Shown here piece after piece: positions 42,195 through 50,377 of a DNA stretch of 64,000 nt. Both the position numbers and the translations under genes were made by a program. This DNA comes from an uncultured Pseudomonadales bacterium (GTDB taxonomy: Bacteria > Pseudomonadota > Gammaproteobacteria > Pseudomonadales > Azotimanducaceae): contig OY282430.1 in the NCBI GenBank assembly GCA_958296025.1, positions 1,240,001-1,304,000 of the forward strand. The letters are read 5' to 3'. Each line of letters begins with the position of its first letter. The stretch's first letter is position 1. The notes under the pieces were generated by a model. The model had not been told where the DNA came from and made no database searches. It worked only from the letters and a program-made list of their open reading frames with translations.

Positions 42195-43739
42195 CTATTG
42201 GCCTTCCCCGTGTGCGCCGGCACCGTCCGCGGAGGGTGACCCAGCGGCAGCGTCCGCCGCCTCTTCAAACCAAGGGGCTCTGGCAGCCATGATGAGTTCC
42301 GCGGCCCGGTCCTCGTCGATGTCCGGCAGGATTTCCATCAACTCCGCCATATCGAGTTCGGCCAGAGCCTCAACGGTGGTGATCTCGTGCTTGGCCAATT
42401 GGTAGGCGCGGTCGCGCTCCATGCCGGCCATGTTCAGCAGGTCGTCGGCCGGCTCCAGCTGCTCCTCGCTGGCGATGGCCTTAATGAGCAGGGCATCATT
42501 GGCGCGGTTCCTGAGCTCCTGAACGATTTCATGGTCGAAGCCCTCAATGGCGGTCATTTCCTCGATCGGGACGTAGGCGATCTCCTCCAAGGTGAGGAAG
42601 CCTTCCTCCACCAAAACCGCGGCGACGTCCTCATCCACGGACAGCGCTTCCATGAACTCCTCAATGAGGCGGGTGGCCTCCGCCTCCTGCTGTTCAATGG
42701 CCTCCTGCTCGGTCATGATGTTGAGGGTCCAGCCGGTTAGATCGCTGGCTAGGCGCACGTTTTGGCCGCCCTTGCCGATGGCTTGGGCCAACTTGTCCTC
42801 GGCCACGGCGATGTTCATGCTGTGCGCTTCCTCGTCGATCTGAATGGACACCACCTCCGCCGGCGCCATGGCGTTGATGGTCAGCTGCGCCGGGTTGTCG
42901 TTCCAAGGCACGATGTCGATGCGCTCCCCGGCGAGCTCGCTGGACACGGCCTGTACTCGGGAGCCTCGCATGCCCACGCAGGCGCCCACTGGGTCGATGC
43001 GGCCGTCGTTGGTGCTGACCGCGATCTTGGCCCTGGACCCCGGATCCCTGGCGGCGCCGCGAATTTGAATGACATCCTCGGATATTTCCGGCACTTCGAT
43101 CTTGAAAAGCTCCACCAGCATTTGCGGCGAGGTTCTGGTCAGCATGAGTTGGGGGCCGCGGTTGTCCGGGCGCAGCTCCATCAACAGGGCGCGCACCCGG
43201 TCGCCGACGCGAAAAGTCTCTCTGGGAATGAGCTGCTCTCGGCTGATGAGGCCCTCGGCGTTGTTGCCCAGATCGATGATGATGCTGTCCCGGCTCACCC
43301 TGCGGACGATGCCGCCGACCAGTTGGCCCACGCGAGGCGAATACTCCTCCATGACCTGCGCCCGCTCCGCCTCGCGCACCTTCTGCACGATCACCTGCTT
43401 GGCGGTCTGTGCGGCGATGCGGCCGAACTCCACCGACTCCGCCGGCTCCTCAATGGCGTCGCCGATTGCCAAGCCGGCGGCGCGCGGGTCATCCGGGGCG
43501 ACTTGAGCGGCCGGGTTCCACTCCTCCTCCTGCTGCTCCGGGTCCGCCACCATCCAGACGCGGAAGGTCTCGTGCTGGCCCGTATCCCGGTTGATGGAGA
43601 CGCGAAATTCCGCGGCCTCGCCGTAGCGTTTCTTGGTGGCGGTGGCCAAGGCGCTCTCGATGGCGCCGAAGATGACCTCCTTGGAGACGCCCTTCTCTTG
43701 GGAAACCGCCTCCACCACCAGAAAGATTTCCTTCGTCAT
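42195..43739 (-). CDS. nusA: Transcription termination/antitermination factor NusA
   Basis: A 514-residue RNA polymerase-binding factor. From MTKEIFLVVEAVSQEKGV come the N-terminal domain, an S1 domain (LVGGIVRRVSRDSIIIDLG), two KH domains (GACVGMRGSRVQAV; KLAQAIGKGGQNVRLA) and two C-terminal acidic helix-hairpin repeats (residues about 375-495), as in gammaproteobacteria. ATG 43739 is chosen; an open frame extends 45 codons upstream into rimP without similarity. Ends with an Ala/Gly/Glu tail. Confidence 0.98.
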   Translation of the reverse strand: MTKEIFLVVEAVSQEKGVSKEVIFGAIESALATATKKRYGEAAEFRVSINRDTGQHETFRVWMVADPEQQEEEWNPAAQVAPDDPRAAGLAIGDAIEEPAESVEFGRIAAQTAKQVIVQKVREAERAQVMEEYSPRVGQLVGGIVRRVSRDSIIIDLGNNAEGLISREQLIPRETFRVGDRVRALLMELRPDNRGPQLMLTRTSPQMLVELFKIEVPEISEDVIQIRGAARDPGSRAKIAVSTNDGRIDPVGACVGMRGSRVQAVSSELAGERIDIVPWNDNPAQLTINAMAPAEVVSIQIDEEAHSMNIAVAEDKLAQAIGKGGQNVRLASDLTGWTLNIMTEQEAIEQQEAEATRLIEEFMEALSVDEDVAAVLVEEGFLTLEEIAYVPIEEMTAIEGFDHEIVQELRNRANDALLIKAIASEEQLEPADDLLNMAGMERDRAYQLAKHEITTVEALAELDMAELMEILPDIDEDRAAELIMAARAPWFEEAADAAAGSPSADGAGAHGEGQ

Positions 43740-43755
43740 GCTCGTTGCCACATCT

Positions 43756-44214
43756 TTAGTCGAAGCAGGGGACGACCCTGGCCCGCTGCACGTTTGCGAT
43801 TGGAAGCGCATAGTCGGCGCCGTCCACATCCAACAGCACCTGCGCATCCAGGACACCGGCCAGCCGCCCGACAAAACGCTTGCGGCCGTCTAGGGGAAAG
43901 TTCAGGCGCACGTCTAAAGTTTCGCCAACGCTGCCGGCGTATTGCTCGGTGTTGAAGAGAATCCGGTCCAGTCCCGGCGAGGACACCTCCAGGTCATAGC
44001 CCCGCTCGATCAGGCCCTCCAAGTCCAGGACGTCGCCGGCCTCTTGGCTGACCCTTTCGCAGTCCTCTATCGACACGCCGCCGGGCTTGTCGATGTAGAT
44101 GCACAGCCGCGCCCGCTTGCCGGCGGACAGGTACTCCACCCCCCAGATCACGCAGCCGAATGCAGCCGCCGCCACGCCCAGCAGCTCCTGGATTTGTTGC
44201 TCCGTCCGGTTCAC
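43756..44214 (-). CDS. rimP: Ribosome maturation factor RimP
   Basis: A 30S assembly factor. The frame contains NRTEQQIQELLGVAAAAFGC, WGVEYL, LCIYIDKPGGVSIEDCERVS and YDLEVSSPGLDRIL, all RimP hallmarks. I choose GTG 44214 (152 residues) because it matches the usual N-terminus and length; GTG 44223 is also possible. ATG 44247 is in frame but is buried in a terminator-like hairpin, so starting there is less likely. Seventeen bp upstream of nusA. Confidence 0.93.
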   Translation of the reverse strand: MNRTEQQIQELLGVAAAAFGCVIWGVEYLSAGKRARLCIYIDKPGGVSIEDCERVSQEAGDVLDLEGLIERGYDLEVSSPGLDRILFNTEQYAGSVGETLDVRLNFPLDGRKRFVGRLAGVLDAQVLLDVDGADYALPIANVQRARVVPCFD

Positions 44215-44224
44215 CTCGTTCACC

Positions 44225-44249
44225 AAAAAAATGGGCTTAACGCCCATTT
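44225..44249 (-). terminator. Intrinsic terminator/attenuator just before rimP
   Basis: On the transcribed strand AAATGGGC-GTTAA-GCCCATTT forms a perfect 8-bp stem whose 3' arm runs directly into U residues (seven consecutive T, 44231-44225). It ends about 10 bases before the chosen rimP start, so it may cap the leader of the rimP-nusA-infB operon. Confidence 0.7.
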
Positions 44250-44332
44250 CGAAAATCAGCCACGCGAAACTGAGCCGCCAGCCTGCAGGGGGCGCCACCT
44301 TGAGGATGGCCCCGCCCTCCGGCGGCACCTAT

Positions 44333-44360
44333 GAAAAGGCCCCAAAAATGGGGCCTTTTC
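44333..44360 (-). terminator. Intrinsic terminator after initiator tRNA
   Basis: A perfect 11-bp stem, GAAAAGGCCCC paired with GGGGCCTTTTC, with a 6-base loop; the 3' arm ends in TTTTC. It starts 11 bases after the CCA end of tRNA-fMet and is symmetrical, so it could work in both directions. Confidence 0.85.
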
Positions 44361-44371
44361 GACATCCTTTA

Positions 44372-44448
<77 letters not shown>

Positions 44449-44463
44449 TCAGCAAGTTTGCGG

Positions 44464-44492
44464 ATTCTAGGGGCAAAGACGATGGCCCGCAA
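44464..44492 (-). promoter_or_regulatory. Promoter of initiator tRNA
   Basis: On the minus strand TTGCGG (44492-44487), a 17-bp spacer and TAGAAT (44469-44464). The -10 ends 15 bases before the tRNA 5' end, a usual distance for a tRNA gene. Confidence 0.75.
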
Positions 44493-44616
44493 CCCCTAAT
44501 GCACACATTTTTGCGTGAATGGCGTCGGCAACGCGCCGCCCTTGGGCATCAGTGTTGGCGAGTGTGGCTAGCTCCGCAATGGATTCCGCTGGCCGGCGGC
44601 CTGCGCAAAGAAGTTA

Positions 44617-44703
44617 TGGTGCCGAAGGCGAGACTCGAACTCGCACGGGCGAAGCCCACTACCCCCTCAAGATAGCGTGTCTACCTAATTCCACCACTTC
44701 GGC
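44617..44703 (-). tRNA. leuU: tRNA-Leu (GAG), CCA encoded
   Basis: An 87-base class II tRNA with acceptor GCCGAAG/CTTCGGC, anticodon loop TTGAGGG (anticodon GAG), a long variable arm and encoded CCA. It reads CUC and CUU codons. The E. coli GAG leucine tRNA also lies next to secG. Confidence 0.96.
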
Positions 44704-44743
44704 ATACTCTCAGGCTCTGATTCAGCGCCGCAGACGTTGTTGG

Positions 44744-44842
44744 CGGGACCGTCGGTTTTTTGCGGTTGCACATCAAGTCAGACCAGCCGGTTCCGCCCTT
44801 GCCGGCACCGGGGCCGGCGGGTTTTTGCGGCTACACATCGGG
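44744..44842. repeat. 34-bp imperfect direct repeat at the secG 3' end
   Basis: Copies at 44744-44777 and 44809-44842 agree at about 27 of 34 positions. They share CGGG-CCG-CGG, a T-rich run, TGCGG and CACATC. The second copy contains the stop codon and last codons of secG. The first is intergenic, upstream of tRNA-Leu. Confidence 0.75.
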
Positions 44843-45181
44843 AATGCCCGTGTCCGCGCCTTCGCCCTCGGCGGGAGGCGGTGCCTCCGTCGGCGCCACG
44901 AGGCTGGGCACGCCCTCCTGCTGCAGGCTCTCAGCCCGCTCCTTGGCGAACCAAGCCAGCCCAAAGGAGATGACGAAGAAGCCGATGGCCAGAGCGACCG
45001 TGGCCTTGACCAGGAAGGATGTGGAGCCGCCGCTGCCGAACATGGTGTTGGCGGCGCCGGCCCCGAAGGCCGCCCCGGCGTCCGCGCCCTTGCCTTGCTG
45101 CAGCAGCACCAGGGCACCCAAGGCAAGGGCGTCCAGCACCAGCAGCATCAGCAGCACGGTCTCAAGGGTTGAATTGTCCAT
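44831..45181 (-). CDS. secG: Preprotein translocase subunit SecG
   Basis: A 116-residue inner-membrane subunit of the SecYEG channel. Two helices (TVLLMLLVLDALALGALVLL; VKATVALAIGFFVISFGLAW) flank the conserved loop QQGKGADAGAAFG with GSGGSTSFL. A Pro/Glu-rich C-terminal tail follows. Nineteen bp after tpiA and upstream of tRNA-Leu. Confidence 0.96.
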   Translation of the reverse strand: MDNSTLETVLLMLLVLDALALGALVLLQQGKGADAGAAFGAGAANTMFGSGGSTSFLVKATVALAIGFFVISFGLAWFAKERAESLQQEGVPSLVAPTEAPPPAEGEGADTGIPDV

Positions 45182-45199
45182 AAGCTGCGCCTTGCGTCC

Positions 45200-45940
45200 C
45201 TAACCAGCGGCGGCGACTATGGCCAGAAAACTCCCTGCATCCAGCGAAGCGCCGCCCACCAGCCCGCCGTTAATGTTGGGCTGGCTGAACAGTTCGGCGG
45301 CATTTTCCTGATTTACGCTGCCGCCGTAAAGCACCCGCACCGCCTGTGCGCCTTGGCTGGCGGCCCATTCGCGGATCATCCCATGCATGGCTTCCGCCTG
45401 CCCCGGCGCGGCGGTGACGCCGGCGCCGATGGCCCACACCGGCTCATAGGCGATGGCGCCTTGGCTCAGCCAGGCCACGCCAACGGCGTCCAGCACTGCC
45501 CGCAGCTGTCGCGCCACCACCGCCTCGGCCTGGTTGGCCTGGCGCTGCTCCAAGGTCTCTCCAACGCAGAGCATCGGTTTCAGGCCCGCCGCCAACGCCG
45601 CTCCGACCTTGGCTGCCACCAAGGCGTCGTCCTCGCCATGGTGGATGCGCCGCTCCGAATGCCCGGCCAAGGCCCAGCGACCGCCCAGCTCCGCAATCAT
45701 CGCGCCGGAGATGTCGCCGGTGCGCGGGCCTTCCGGCAACGGGTGCAGGTCCTGGGCGCCCAGCTCTACGGCGAGGCCGCCGGTGGCGGCGGCGAACAGG
45801 CTCAGGTAGGCCATCGGCGGAAAGACCACCACTTCGACCTCGGCGCGGATGTCCGCCCGCCCAAGCGCTTGGCAAAAGCGCAACGCCCGCTGCTTGGTGC
45901 CATGCATCTTCCAGTTGCCGGCTACAATTGCGCCACCCAT
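45200..45940 (-). CDS. tpiA: Triosephosphate isomerase
   Basis: Interconverts dihydroxyacetone phosphate and glyceraldehyde-3-phosphate. From ATG 45940 (GGAIVAGNWKMHG) it has 246 residues, with the catalytic lysine in NWKMHG, histidine in LAGHSERR, glutamate in AYEPVWAIG and the phosphate loop LYGGSVN. A longer frame to 46105 has no similarity. First gene of the tpiA-secG-tRNA group. Confidence 0.98.
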   Translation of the reverse strand: MGGAIVAGNWKMHGTKQRALRFCQALGRADIRAEVEVVVFPPMAYLSLFAAATGGLAVELGAQDLHPLPEGPRTGDISGAMIAELGGRWALAGHSERRIHHGEDDALVAAKVGAALAAGLKPMLCVGETLEQRQANQAEAVVARQLRAVLDAVGVAWLSQGAIAYEPVWAIGAGVTAAPGQAEAMHGMIREWAASQGAQAVRVLYGGSVNQENAAELFSQPNINGGLVGGASLDAGSFLAIVAAAG

Positions 45941-46151
45941 GCCGCAGCCACCATCGCAAAGGGGCGCGGATGATAGCGGTTTGGCCGGCGCGGGACAACG
46001 GCGATGCGTCGCTGCGCCGGCCCGCTTGGCGTCATGTAGCCCGCTGGACCCCGGCCCAACGGCAGCATGTGACGATGCCTCGGAGCGCTTTGTTGGGCTG
46101 TGCAAAAATTCTGCGCCGGAGCAGCGTCAGCAAGGCCGTAGGAGGAAAAGC

Positions 46152-46235
46152 GTGAACGTTTTGGCGGAAATCAGCCTGTATCCGTTGCGCTCGGCTAATC
46201 GCCAGCTGTTCGCTCGGGCGTTGCCCACTGGCTGA
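46152..46235 (+). CDS. 27-residue ORF coupled to pnuC, possible truncated YkoF-like gene
   Basis: GTG 46152 follows a strong GGAGGAAAAG ribosome-binding site. The peptide is 27 residues and begins VNVLAEISLYPLRSANR; its TGA overlaps the pnuC ATG by one base. The opening AEISLYPL resembles the first strand of YkoF-like thiamine-binding domains, which would normally go on for 80 or more residues. It could be a remnant of such a gene, a leader peptide, or a device that couples translation into pnuC, which has no good ribosome-binding site of its own. Confidence 0.5.
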   Translation: MNVLAEISLYPLRSANRQLFARALPTG

Positions 46236-47002
46236 TGAGTGAGCTGCCGCCCACGCTGCCCGGGCTGGCCGAAGCCGGTGCGGTGGCCCTAGGCGTCGCC
46301 TACCTGCTGCTGGCCGCCCGGGAGAAAATCCTCTGCTGGCCTGCCGCCTTCCTCAGCACGGCCCTTTCCGTGTACGTCTTTTGGAACGTGGACCTGCTCA
46401 TGGAATCCTTCCTGAACCTCTACTACATGGGCATGGCGGTGTACGGCTGGCGGCAGTGGCGGCGCGGCGGCGGTCCTGGCGGGACGGCCCCGGTGCGCCG
46501 TTGGAGTGCGGCCGCCCACGTCCTGGCCATCGGCGCCATCCTGACGGCGGCGGTCCTGTCCGGCCGCATCCTAGCCACCAGCACGGAAGCCGCCAGGCCC
46601 TATCTGGACTCCTTCACCACTTGGGCCAGCGTGCTGACCACCTTCATGGTGGCCCGCAAGATACTGGAAAACTGGATCTACTGGTTTGTCATCGACGGTG
46701 TCTCCATCTTCCTGTACTTGGACCGCGGCCTGTACCTTTACGCCGCCCTGTTCGCCTTCTATTTGGTCATCTGCGTGGCCGGCTTCCTGAGCTGGCGGCG
46801 CAGCCTGCTGGCCGCTGGGCAACAAGGGAGATTGGCGGCTCAAACGGCGGCGGCCCCGCCGCCAAATCACCGCATTCCCTGCGCCACTGGCCCGAAGCCG
46901 AGGGCTTCGGTGACGAGTTGGCGTTTGATGGGGGCGCTGTGGTTGACCAAGCGCACGCCGAAATTGCGCAGCCAAGCCGGGGCGGGTTGGCGGAGGCCGT
47001 AG
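46235..47002 (+). CDS. pnuC: PnuC family vitamin/nicotinamide riboside transporter
   Basis: A 255-residue inner-membrane facilitator. Seven or so hydrophobic helices span residues 10-190. Conserved parts are EKILCWPAAFLSTALSVYVFW, NLYYMGMAVYGWRQW and ENWIYWFVIDGVSIFLYLDR (given in pieces). Family members carry nicotinamide riboside, thiamine or riboflavin; the sequence alone does not decide, though the YkoF-like scrap upstream hints at thiamine. The last 45 codons are antisense to the 3' end of the ubi hydroxylase gene, and the tail is hydrophilic and unlike the family. Confidence 0.88.
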   Translation: MSELPPTLPGLAEAGAVALGVAYLLLAAREKILCWPAAFLSTALSVYVFWNVDLLMESFLNLYYMGMAVYGWRQWRRGGGPGGTAPVRRWSAAAHVLAIGAILTAAVLSGRILATSTEAARPYLDSFTTWASVLTTFMVARKILENWIYWFVIDGVSIFLYLDRGLYLYAALFAFYLVICVAGFLSWRRSLLAAGQQGRLAAQTAAAPPPNHRIPCATGPKPRASVTSWRLMGALWLTKRTPKLRSQAGAGWRRP

Positions 47003-48048
47003 AACTTTTGCAGGGCGGAAAGGAAGCGGACCATGCTGAGGGCGCGGAGGCGGCGGCGGCGGGCGTAGATGCGCCATAGACCGGGGGCGCCTGGGTCCAA
47101 GGCTCCTTGGGCGCCGCGCAGCAGGCCGGCGACGTCCTCAAAGCCTAGGTTCAAGCCTAGGCCGGCCAAGGGGTGAACCACCCGGGCGGCGTCGCCGATC
47201 AACAGGATGCGATGGTGGGGGTTGAAGGTTGCCGTCACCGATTGCACTAGGGGAAAGCGCAAGCGGCGATCTGCTGCCTCGACTTCGCCTAGGCGGGCTT
47301 CCGTGGCTTGGGTCAGTTCGGTGCGGAAGGCGGCGTCGTCGAGTTCCATGCGGCGAGCGGCGGCGGCTGGGGATTGAGACCAGACCAAGGCGGCGTTGTG
47401 CGCTTCCGCGCACGGCAACAGGGCCACGGGGCCGTCGAGCAGGAAGCGTTGCCATGCCGTGTTTGCATGGGCTTTGCTGGTGCGCACAACGCTGGTTACC
47501 GCGACCTGATCGGTGTCCCAAACGTCCGTCTTTACGCCAAGCTGCTGCCGTAATGTTGATTTGCCGCCATCGGCGGCGATCAAGAGCCTTGCGGATAGCC
47601 GCCGCTCCCCCAAATGGATGAGGACTTCCTGCTGTCCCGGCGCGACTGCCGAAGGCGTTTCCGCACGGATGAGCTGCACATTTGGATGTTCGAAAAGCCT
47701 TGTCCAGATCGCGTCGGAGAGAGGGCCGGATTCCTGAATCCAGCCCAATTCGGTGCGGCCTAGGTCTTCGGCGTCAAAGCACAACTCGGCGGTGCCGCGC
47801 TCCTCCCATACGCGCATGGTTCCGTAGGGTGTTGGCTTAAGCCGCTGCCAGACCTCAAGCTCCGCCAACAGCACTTGGGAGGCCGGTGACAGCGCCGTGG
47901 CCCGCGAATCCATGCCGAACTTGCCGGGCCGCTTCTGCGGACGCCTCTTGTCAATGACGCAGACGTCCCGGCCGGCGTCCGCCAGACCGAGCGCCACCGC
48001 AGCCCCCACCGGGCCGCCACCCACCACGACAACTTCGGTCTTGTTCAA
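46867..48048 (-). CDS. UbiH/UbiF/COQ6 family FAD-dependent hydroxylase
   Basis: Flavoprotein mono-oxygenase of ubiquinone biosynthesis. FAD motifs: VVVGGGPVGAAVALGLADAG near the start, LLIAADGGKSTLRQ in the middle, and LLIGDAARVVHPLAGLGLNLG at about residue 280. I take TTG 48048 as the start (393 residues), with GAGGCGG before it and KTEVVVVGGG just after; the frame is open to 48099. Which ring position it hydroxylates cannot be told. It follows pepP, as ubiH does in E. coli. Confidence 0.9.
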   Translation of the reverse strand: MNKTEVVVVGGGPVGAAVALGLADAGRDVCVIDKRRPQKRPGKFGMDSRATALSPASQVLLAELEVWQRLKPTPYGTMRVWEERGTAELCFDAEDLGRTELGWIQESGPLSDAIWTRLFEHPNVQLIRAETPSAVAPGQQEVLIHLGERRLSARLLIAADGGKSTLRQQLGVKTDVWDTDQVAVTSVVRTSKAHANTAWQRFLLDGPVALLPCAEAHNAALVWSQSPAAAARRMELDDAAFRTELTQATEARLGEVEAADRRLRFPLVQSVTATFNPHHRILLIGDAARVVHPLAGLGLNLGFEDVAGLLRGAQGALDPGAPGLWRIYARRRRLRALSMVRFLSALQKFYGLRQPAPAWLRNFGVRLVNHSAPIKRQLVTEALGFGPVAQGMR

Positions 48049-48105
48049 GTCCGCCTCATTGGCTTGCACGACCGGTCTTGCCCACCGAAGCCACCACAAA
48101 CAACT

Positions 48106-49446
48106 TCACCCATGCGCCATCACCCCCTCGATGTCGCTGACTTGCTTGGGCGCCCCTTGTGTCAGCACCTCCGGCCCCTCGGCCCTGAGCAGCACGTCGT
48201 CCTCAATGCGTACGCCCATGCCTCGCCACTTCTTGGGCACGGCCTGCGCACCCGGCGGGATGTACAGCCCCGGCTCCACGGTGAGCACCATGCCCGGTTC
48301 CAAGGTGCGCACACCGTCGGGCCGGTCGCCGCGGCAATCGTGGACGTCCAAACCCAGCCAATGGGAGGTGCGGTGCGGGCAGAAGGCGGGGCGCTCGGGT
48401 GGGACCTTAACCGGCCGTTCATCGGCCGGAGGGTAAAGCCCCAAGCCGGCCAAACCGTCCTGCATGACCGCCAGTGCCGCCGCATCAGGCGCGTCAAAGA
48501 GGGCGCCAGGTTGGCAGGCGGCGATGGCCTGCCGCTGCGCCTCCAGGACGATCTCGTACAAGGCCCTTTGCCGGCCCGAAAAGCGGCCATCGACGGGAAA
48601 GGTGCGGGTGAGGTCGCAGGCGTAGTGCTCGTATTCACAACCGGCGTCGATGAGCACGAGATCGTCCTTTTTCAGCGGCTCATTGTTGGCCATGTAGTGC
48701 AACACGCAGGCGTTGGCGCCGCCGGCGACGATGGATGGATAGGCCGCCGCCCGAGCGCCGCCGCGCAGGAAGCCGTACAGCAACTCCGCCTCCAGATCGC
48801 CCTCCGTCAGGCCGGGACGGCAGGCGCGCAGCGCCCGCAAATGGCCCTGCACGGAGATTTCCGCAGCCCGGCGCATCAGCGCGATTTCCGCCGCCGACTT
48901 GACCAACCGCAACTCATGCAGCAACGGCTTAAGGCCGAGAATGTCCTCGGCGGGACGCGAGTGCTTAGCGCGGGCTTGCGCCAGCCAGCCGCTTAACCGC
49001 TGATCAAAGCCGGGATGCTCGCCGAGGGAGCAATGCAGGACGCTGGCGGCGCCGACCAAGCCAACCATCCGTTCGTCCAGTTCCGCCGTGGGATGGGCGG
49101 CGTCCAGACCAAGCGCTTTGGCCGCCCGTTCCGGCCCTAGGCGTTCGCCTTCGTAAAGCTCCTCGCGTGCGTGCCGCGCCCGGCAAAACAGGATGGCTTC
49201 ATCCTGGTCCCCGCCCTTGCCCGCCGCCTCCCGCCCCCGACGCAGGGCCAGAACCGCGTCCGGCTCAGCAAAGCCGGTCAAGTACCAGAAGTCGCTGTCT
49301 TGGCGAAAGGCGGCCTCCAAGCCGCTGCCGGAGGGAAAAACGCCGGCCCCGGGAACGACGGCAACGGCGCCGGGCGCCATCCTGTGCAGCAGGGCGCGCC
49401 GGCGGCGGGCGTATTCGCGGCGGCTAATCGTGACCATCACTTCCAT
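48106..49446 (-). CDS. pepP: Xaa-Pro aminopeptidase
   Basis: A 446-residue cytosolic metallopeptidase that removes an N-terminal residue before proline. The N-terminal AMP_N domain (FWYLTGFAEPDAVLALRRG) precedes a pita-bread domain with metal ligands in LIDAGCEYEHYACDLTRTF, the histidine in SHWLGLDVHD, and the glutamates in LTVEPGLYIPP and RIEDDVLL. ATG 49446 or 49437 could start it. Upstream of the ubi hydroxylase in one operon. Confidence 0.96.
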   Translation of the reverse strand: MEVMVTISRREYARRRRALLHRMAPGAVAVVPGAGVFPSGSGLEAAFRQDSDFWYLTGFAEPDAVLALRRGREAAGKGGDQDEAILFCRARHAREELYEGERLGPERAAKALGLDAAHPTAELDERMVGLVGAASVLHCSLGEHPGFDQRLSGWLAQARAKHSRPAEDILGLKPLLHELRLVKSAAEIALMRRAAEISVQGHLRALRACRPGLTEGDLEAELLYGFLRGGARAAAYPSIVAGGANACVLHYMANNEPLKKDDLVLIDAGCEYEHYACDLTRTFPVDGRFSGRQRALYEIVLEAQRQAIAACQPGALFDAPDAAALAVMQDGLAGLGLYPPADERPVKVPPERPAFCPHRTSHWLGLDVHDCRGDRPDGVRTLEPGMVLTVEPGLYIPPGAQAVPKKWRGMGVRIEDDVLLRAEGPEVLTQGAPKQVSDIEGVMAHG

Positions 49447-49785
49447 CGCTTGGGGCTTGCCGCACCCCGGCGGCCAACAGCAGGGCGCCCACTTTGGCGT
49501 ATTCCTGAAGTTCGACCAAGGCGGTAAGGTCGGCCAAGGTGGCGAAGCTCCAAGGGCTTGGAGCGGGCCATGCTATCAGCTTTTGCGCAGTTGGACGCCG
49601 CCATAAACCCGCCGCTCCTTTCGTCATGGCGACCGGCGGCTTGTTGATGGGTTTTCCGCCGCTTTGGAATGCTGGCCCGACCGCCCCCATGCACAGTCGC
49701 GTCCGTTGCGGCAAGTTGGTTGGGTTGGTGTTAGGCATCGGCTTGATGTGGGGTACACTGCAAGCGGAAGGTTTGGCAGCCAAAC
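49447..49785. other. Gene-poor region upstream of pepP and the small coiled-coil gene
   Basis: 339 bp between divergent genes. In E. coli ygfB would lie here; I see no UPF0149 protein. A minus-strand frame ending at 49424 encodes a hydrophobic peptide (LVELQEYAKVGALLLAAGV) with codon use like its neighbours, but it lacks a good start. A TACACT at 49754-49759 is a possible -10 for the rightward genes. Confidence 0.4.
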
Positions 49786-50016
49786 ATGAAGGACAACTCC
49801 GTCGGCAGCAATCTGGCCGCACAGTGGGACGCGCTTGAAGCCGAGGTCGATAGGCTGATCGAGCGCAACGCTGCGCTGAACCGGGAAAACGAGGCGCTGC
49901 GCCGGCAGCAGCAGAGGGGTTCGGTGGAACGCGCCGACCTAGTCCGCAGGAACGAGCTGGCGAAGTCCAGCTTGGAGGCGATGATCAATCGGCTCAAGGC
50001 CATGCAGGAGGATTAG
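49786..50016 (+). CDS. Small coiled-coil protein (TIGR02449-like)
   Basis: A 76-residue protein, nearly all alpha-helical with a leucine/glutamate heptad pattern (LEAEVDRLIERNAALNRENEAL). This resembles the small coiled-coil proteins encoded directly upstream of zapA in gammaproteobacteria. It is reminiscent of ZapB, so a role in division is plausible but unproven. Its TAG stop overlaps the GTG of zapA by one base. Confidence 0.82.
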   Translation: MKDNSVGSNLAAQWDALEAEVDRLIERNAALNRENEALRRQQQRGSVERADLVRRNELAKSSLEAMINRLKAMQED

Positions 50017-50306
50017 TGACGGCCGGCGAAAGAACCTCGGTCAGCGTGACCATCATGAAGCGGGAGTACCGTGTGCAGTGCGGTCCCGACGAGGTGGAGG
50101 CGCTGTACGCCGCCGCCCGCTACTTGGACGGAAGGCTGCGGGAAGTGCAAAGTGCGGTCGGCGAAGCCGTGGGGCAGGACCGGCTGGCCATTATGGCTAT
50201 GGCAGCCCTAAACATCGTCAACGACTACCTGACCGCCAGCGACGGCCAAGCCGCCCGGCTGAGGCAATTGACGGAGAAGATCAGCGCCGCACCGCCGTTG
50301 GCCTAA
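50016..50306 (+). CDS. zapA: Cell division protein ZapA
   Basis: A 96-residue FtsZ-bundling protein of the Z ring. The globular N-terminus (VSVTIMKREYRVQCGPDEVEAL) is followed by AARYLDGRLREVQSA and a C-terminal coiled coil (LAIMAMAALNIVNDYL). The start is GTG, coupled to the upstream coiled-coil gene. 6S RNA and ygfA follow, the standard gammaproteobacterial order. Confidence 0.94.
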   Translation: MTAGERTSVSVTIMKREYRVQCGPDEVEALYAAARYLDGRLREVQSAVGEAVGQDRLAIMAMAALNIVNDYLTASDGQAARLRQLTEKISAAPPLA

Positions 50307-50344
50307 GGCGCACGAGGCGGTCAGCGCCGGGCCGTCAACTGGGT

Positions 50345-50370
50345 TTGTTTCGCCCAATTTTCGTTATACT
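50345..50370 (+). promoter_or_regulatory. Candidate 6S RNA promoter
   Basis: TATACT at 50365-50370 is a good -10, about 8 bases before the predicted 6S 5' end. The best -35 (TTGTTT, 50345-50350) is only 14 bp away, so the upstream element is uncertain. Confidence 0.5.
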
Positions 50371-50377
50371 CGGTTCC

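Noticed and set aside
43740-43874. N-terminal extension of nusA
   Set aside because: The 45 extra codons overlap rimP in another frame, and the conserved NusA N-terminus begins at 43739.
44779-44826. Rho-independent terminator after secG
   Set aside because: GCCGGC-ACCGGG-GCCGGC followed by T5 is terminator-like only on the plus strand, where no gene is transcribed; on the minus strand no U-run follows.
45941-46234. Thiamine or NAD riboswitch upstream of pnuC
   Set aside because: I looked for the CTGAGA and ACCTGAT cores of the TPP element and found neither; nothing else folded convincingly by eye.
49424-49822. Minus-strand frame as ygfB (UPF0149) upstream of pepP
   Set aside because: Length is similar but none of the UPF0149 sequence is present; most of the frame is Pro/Lys-rich noise.
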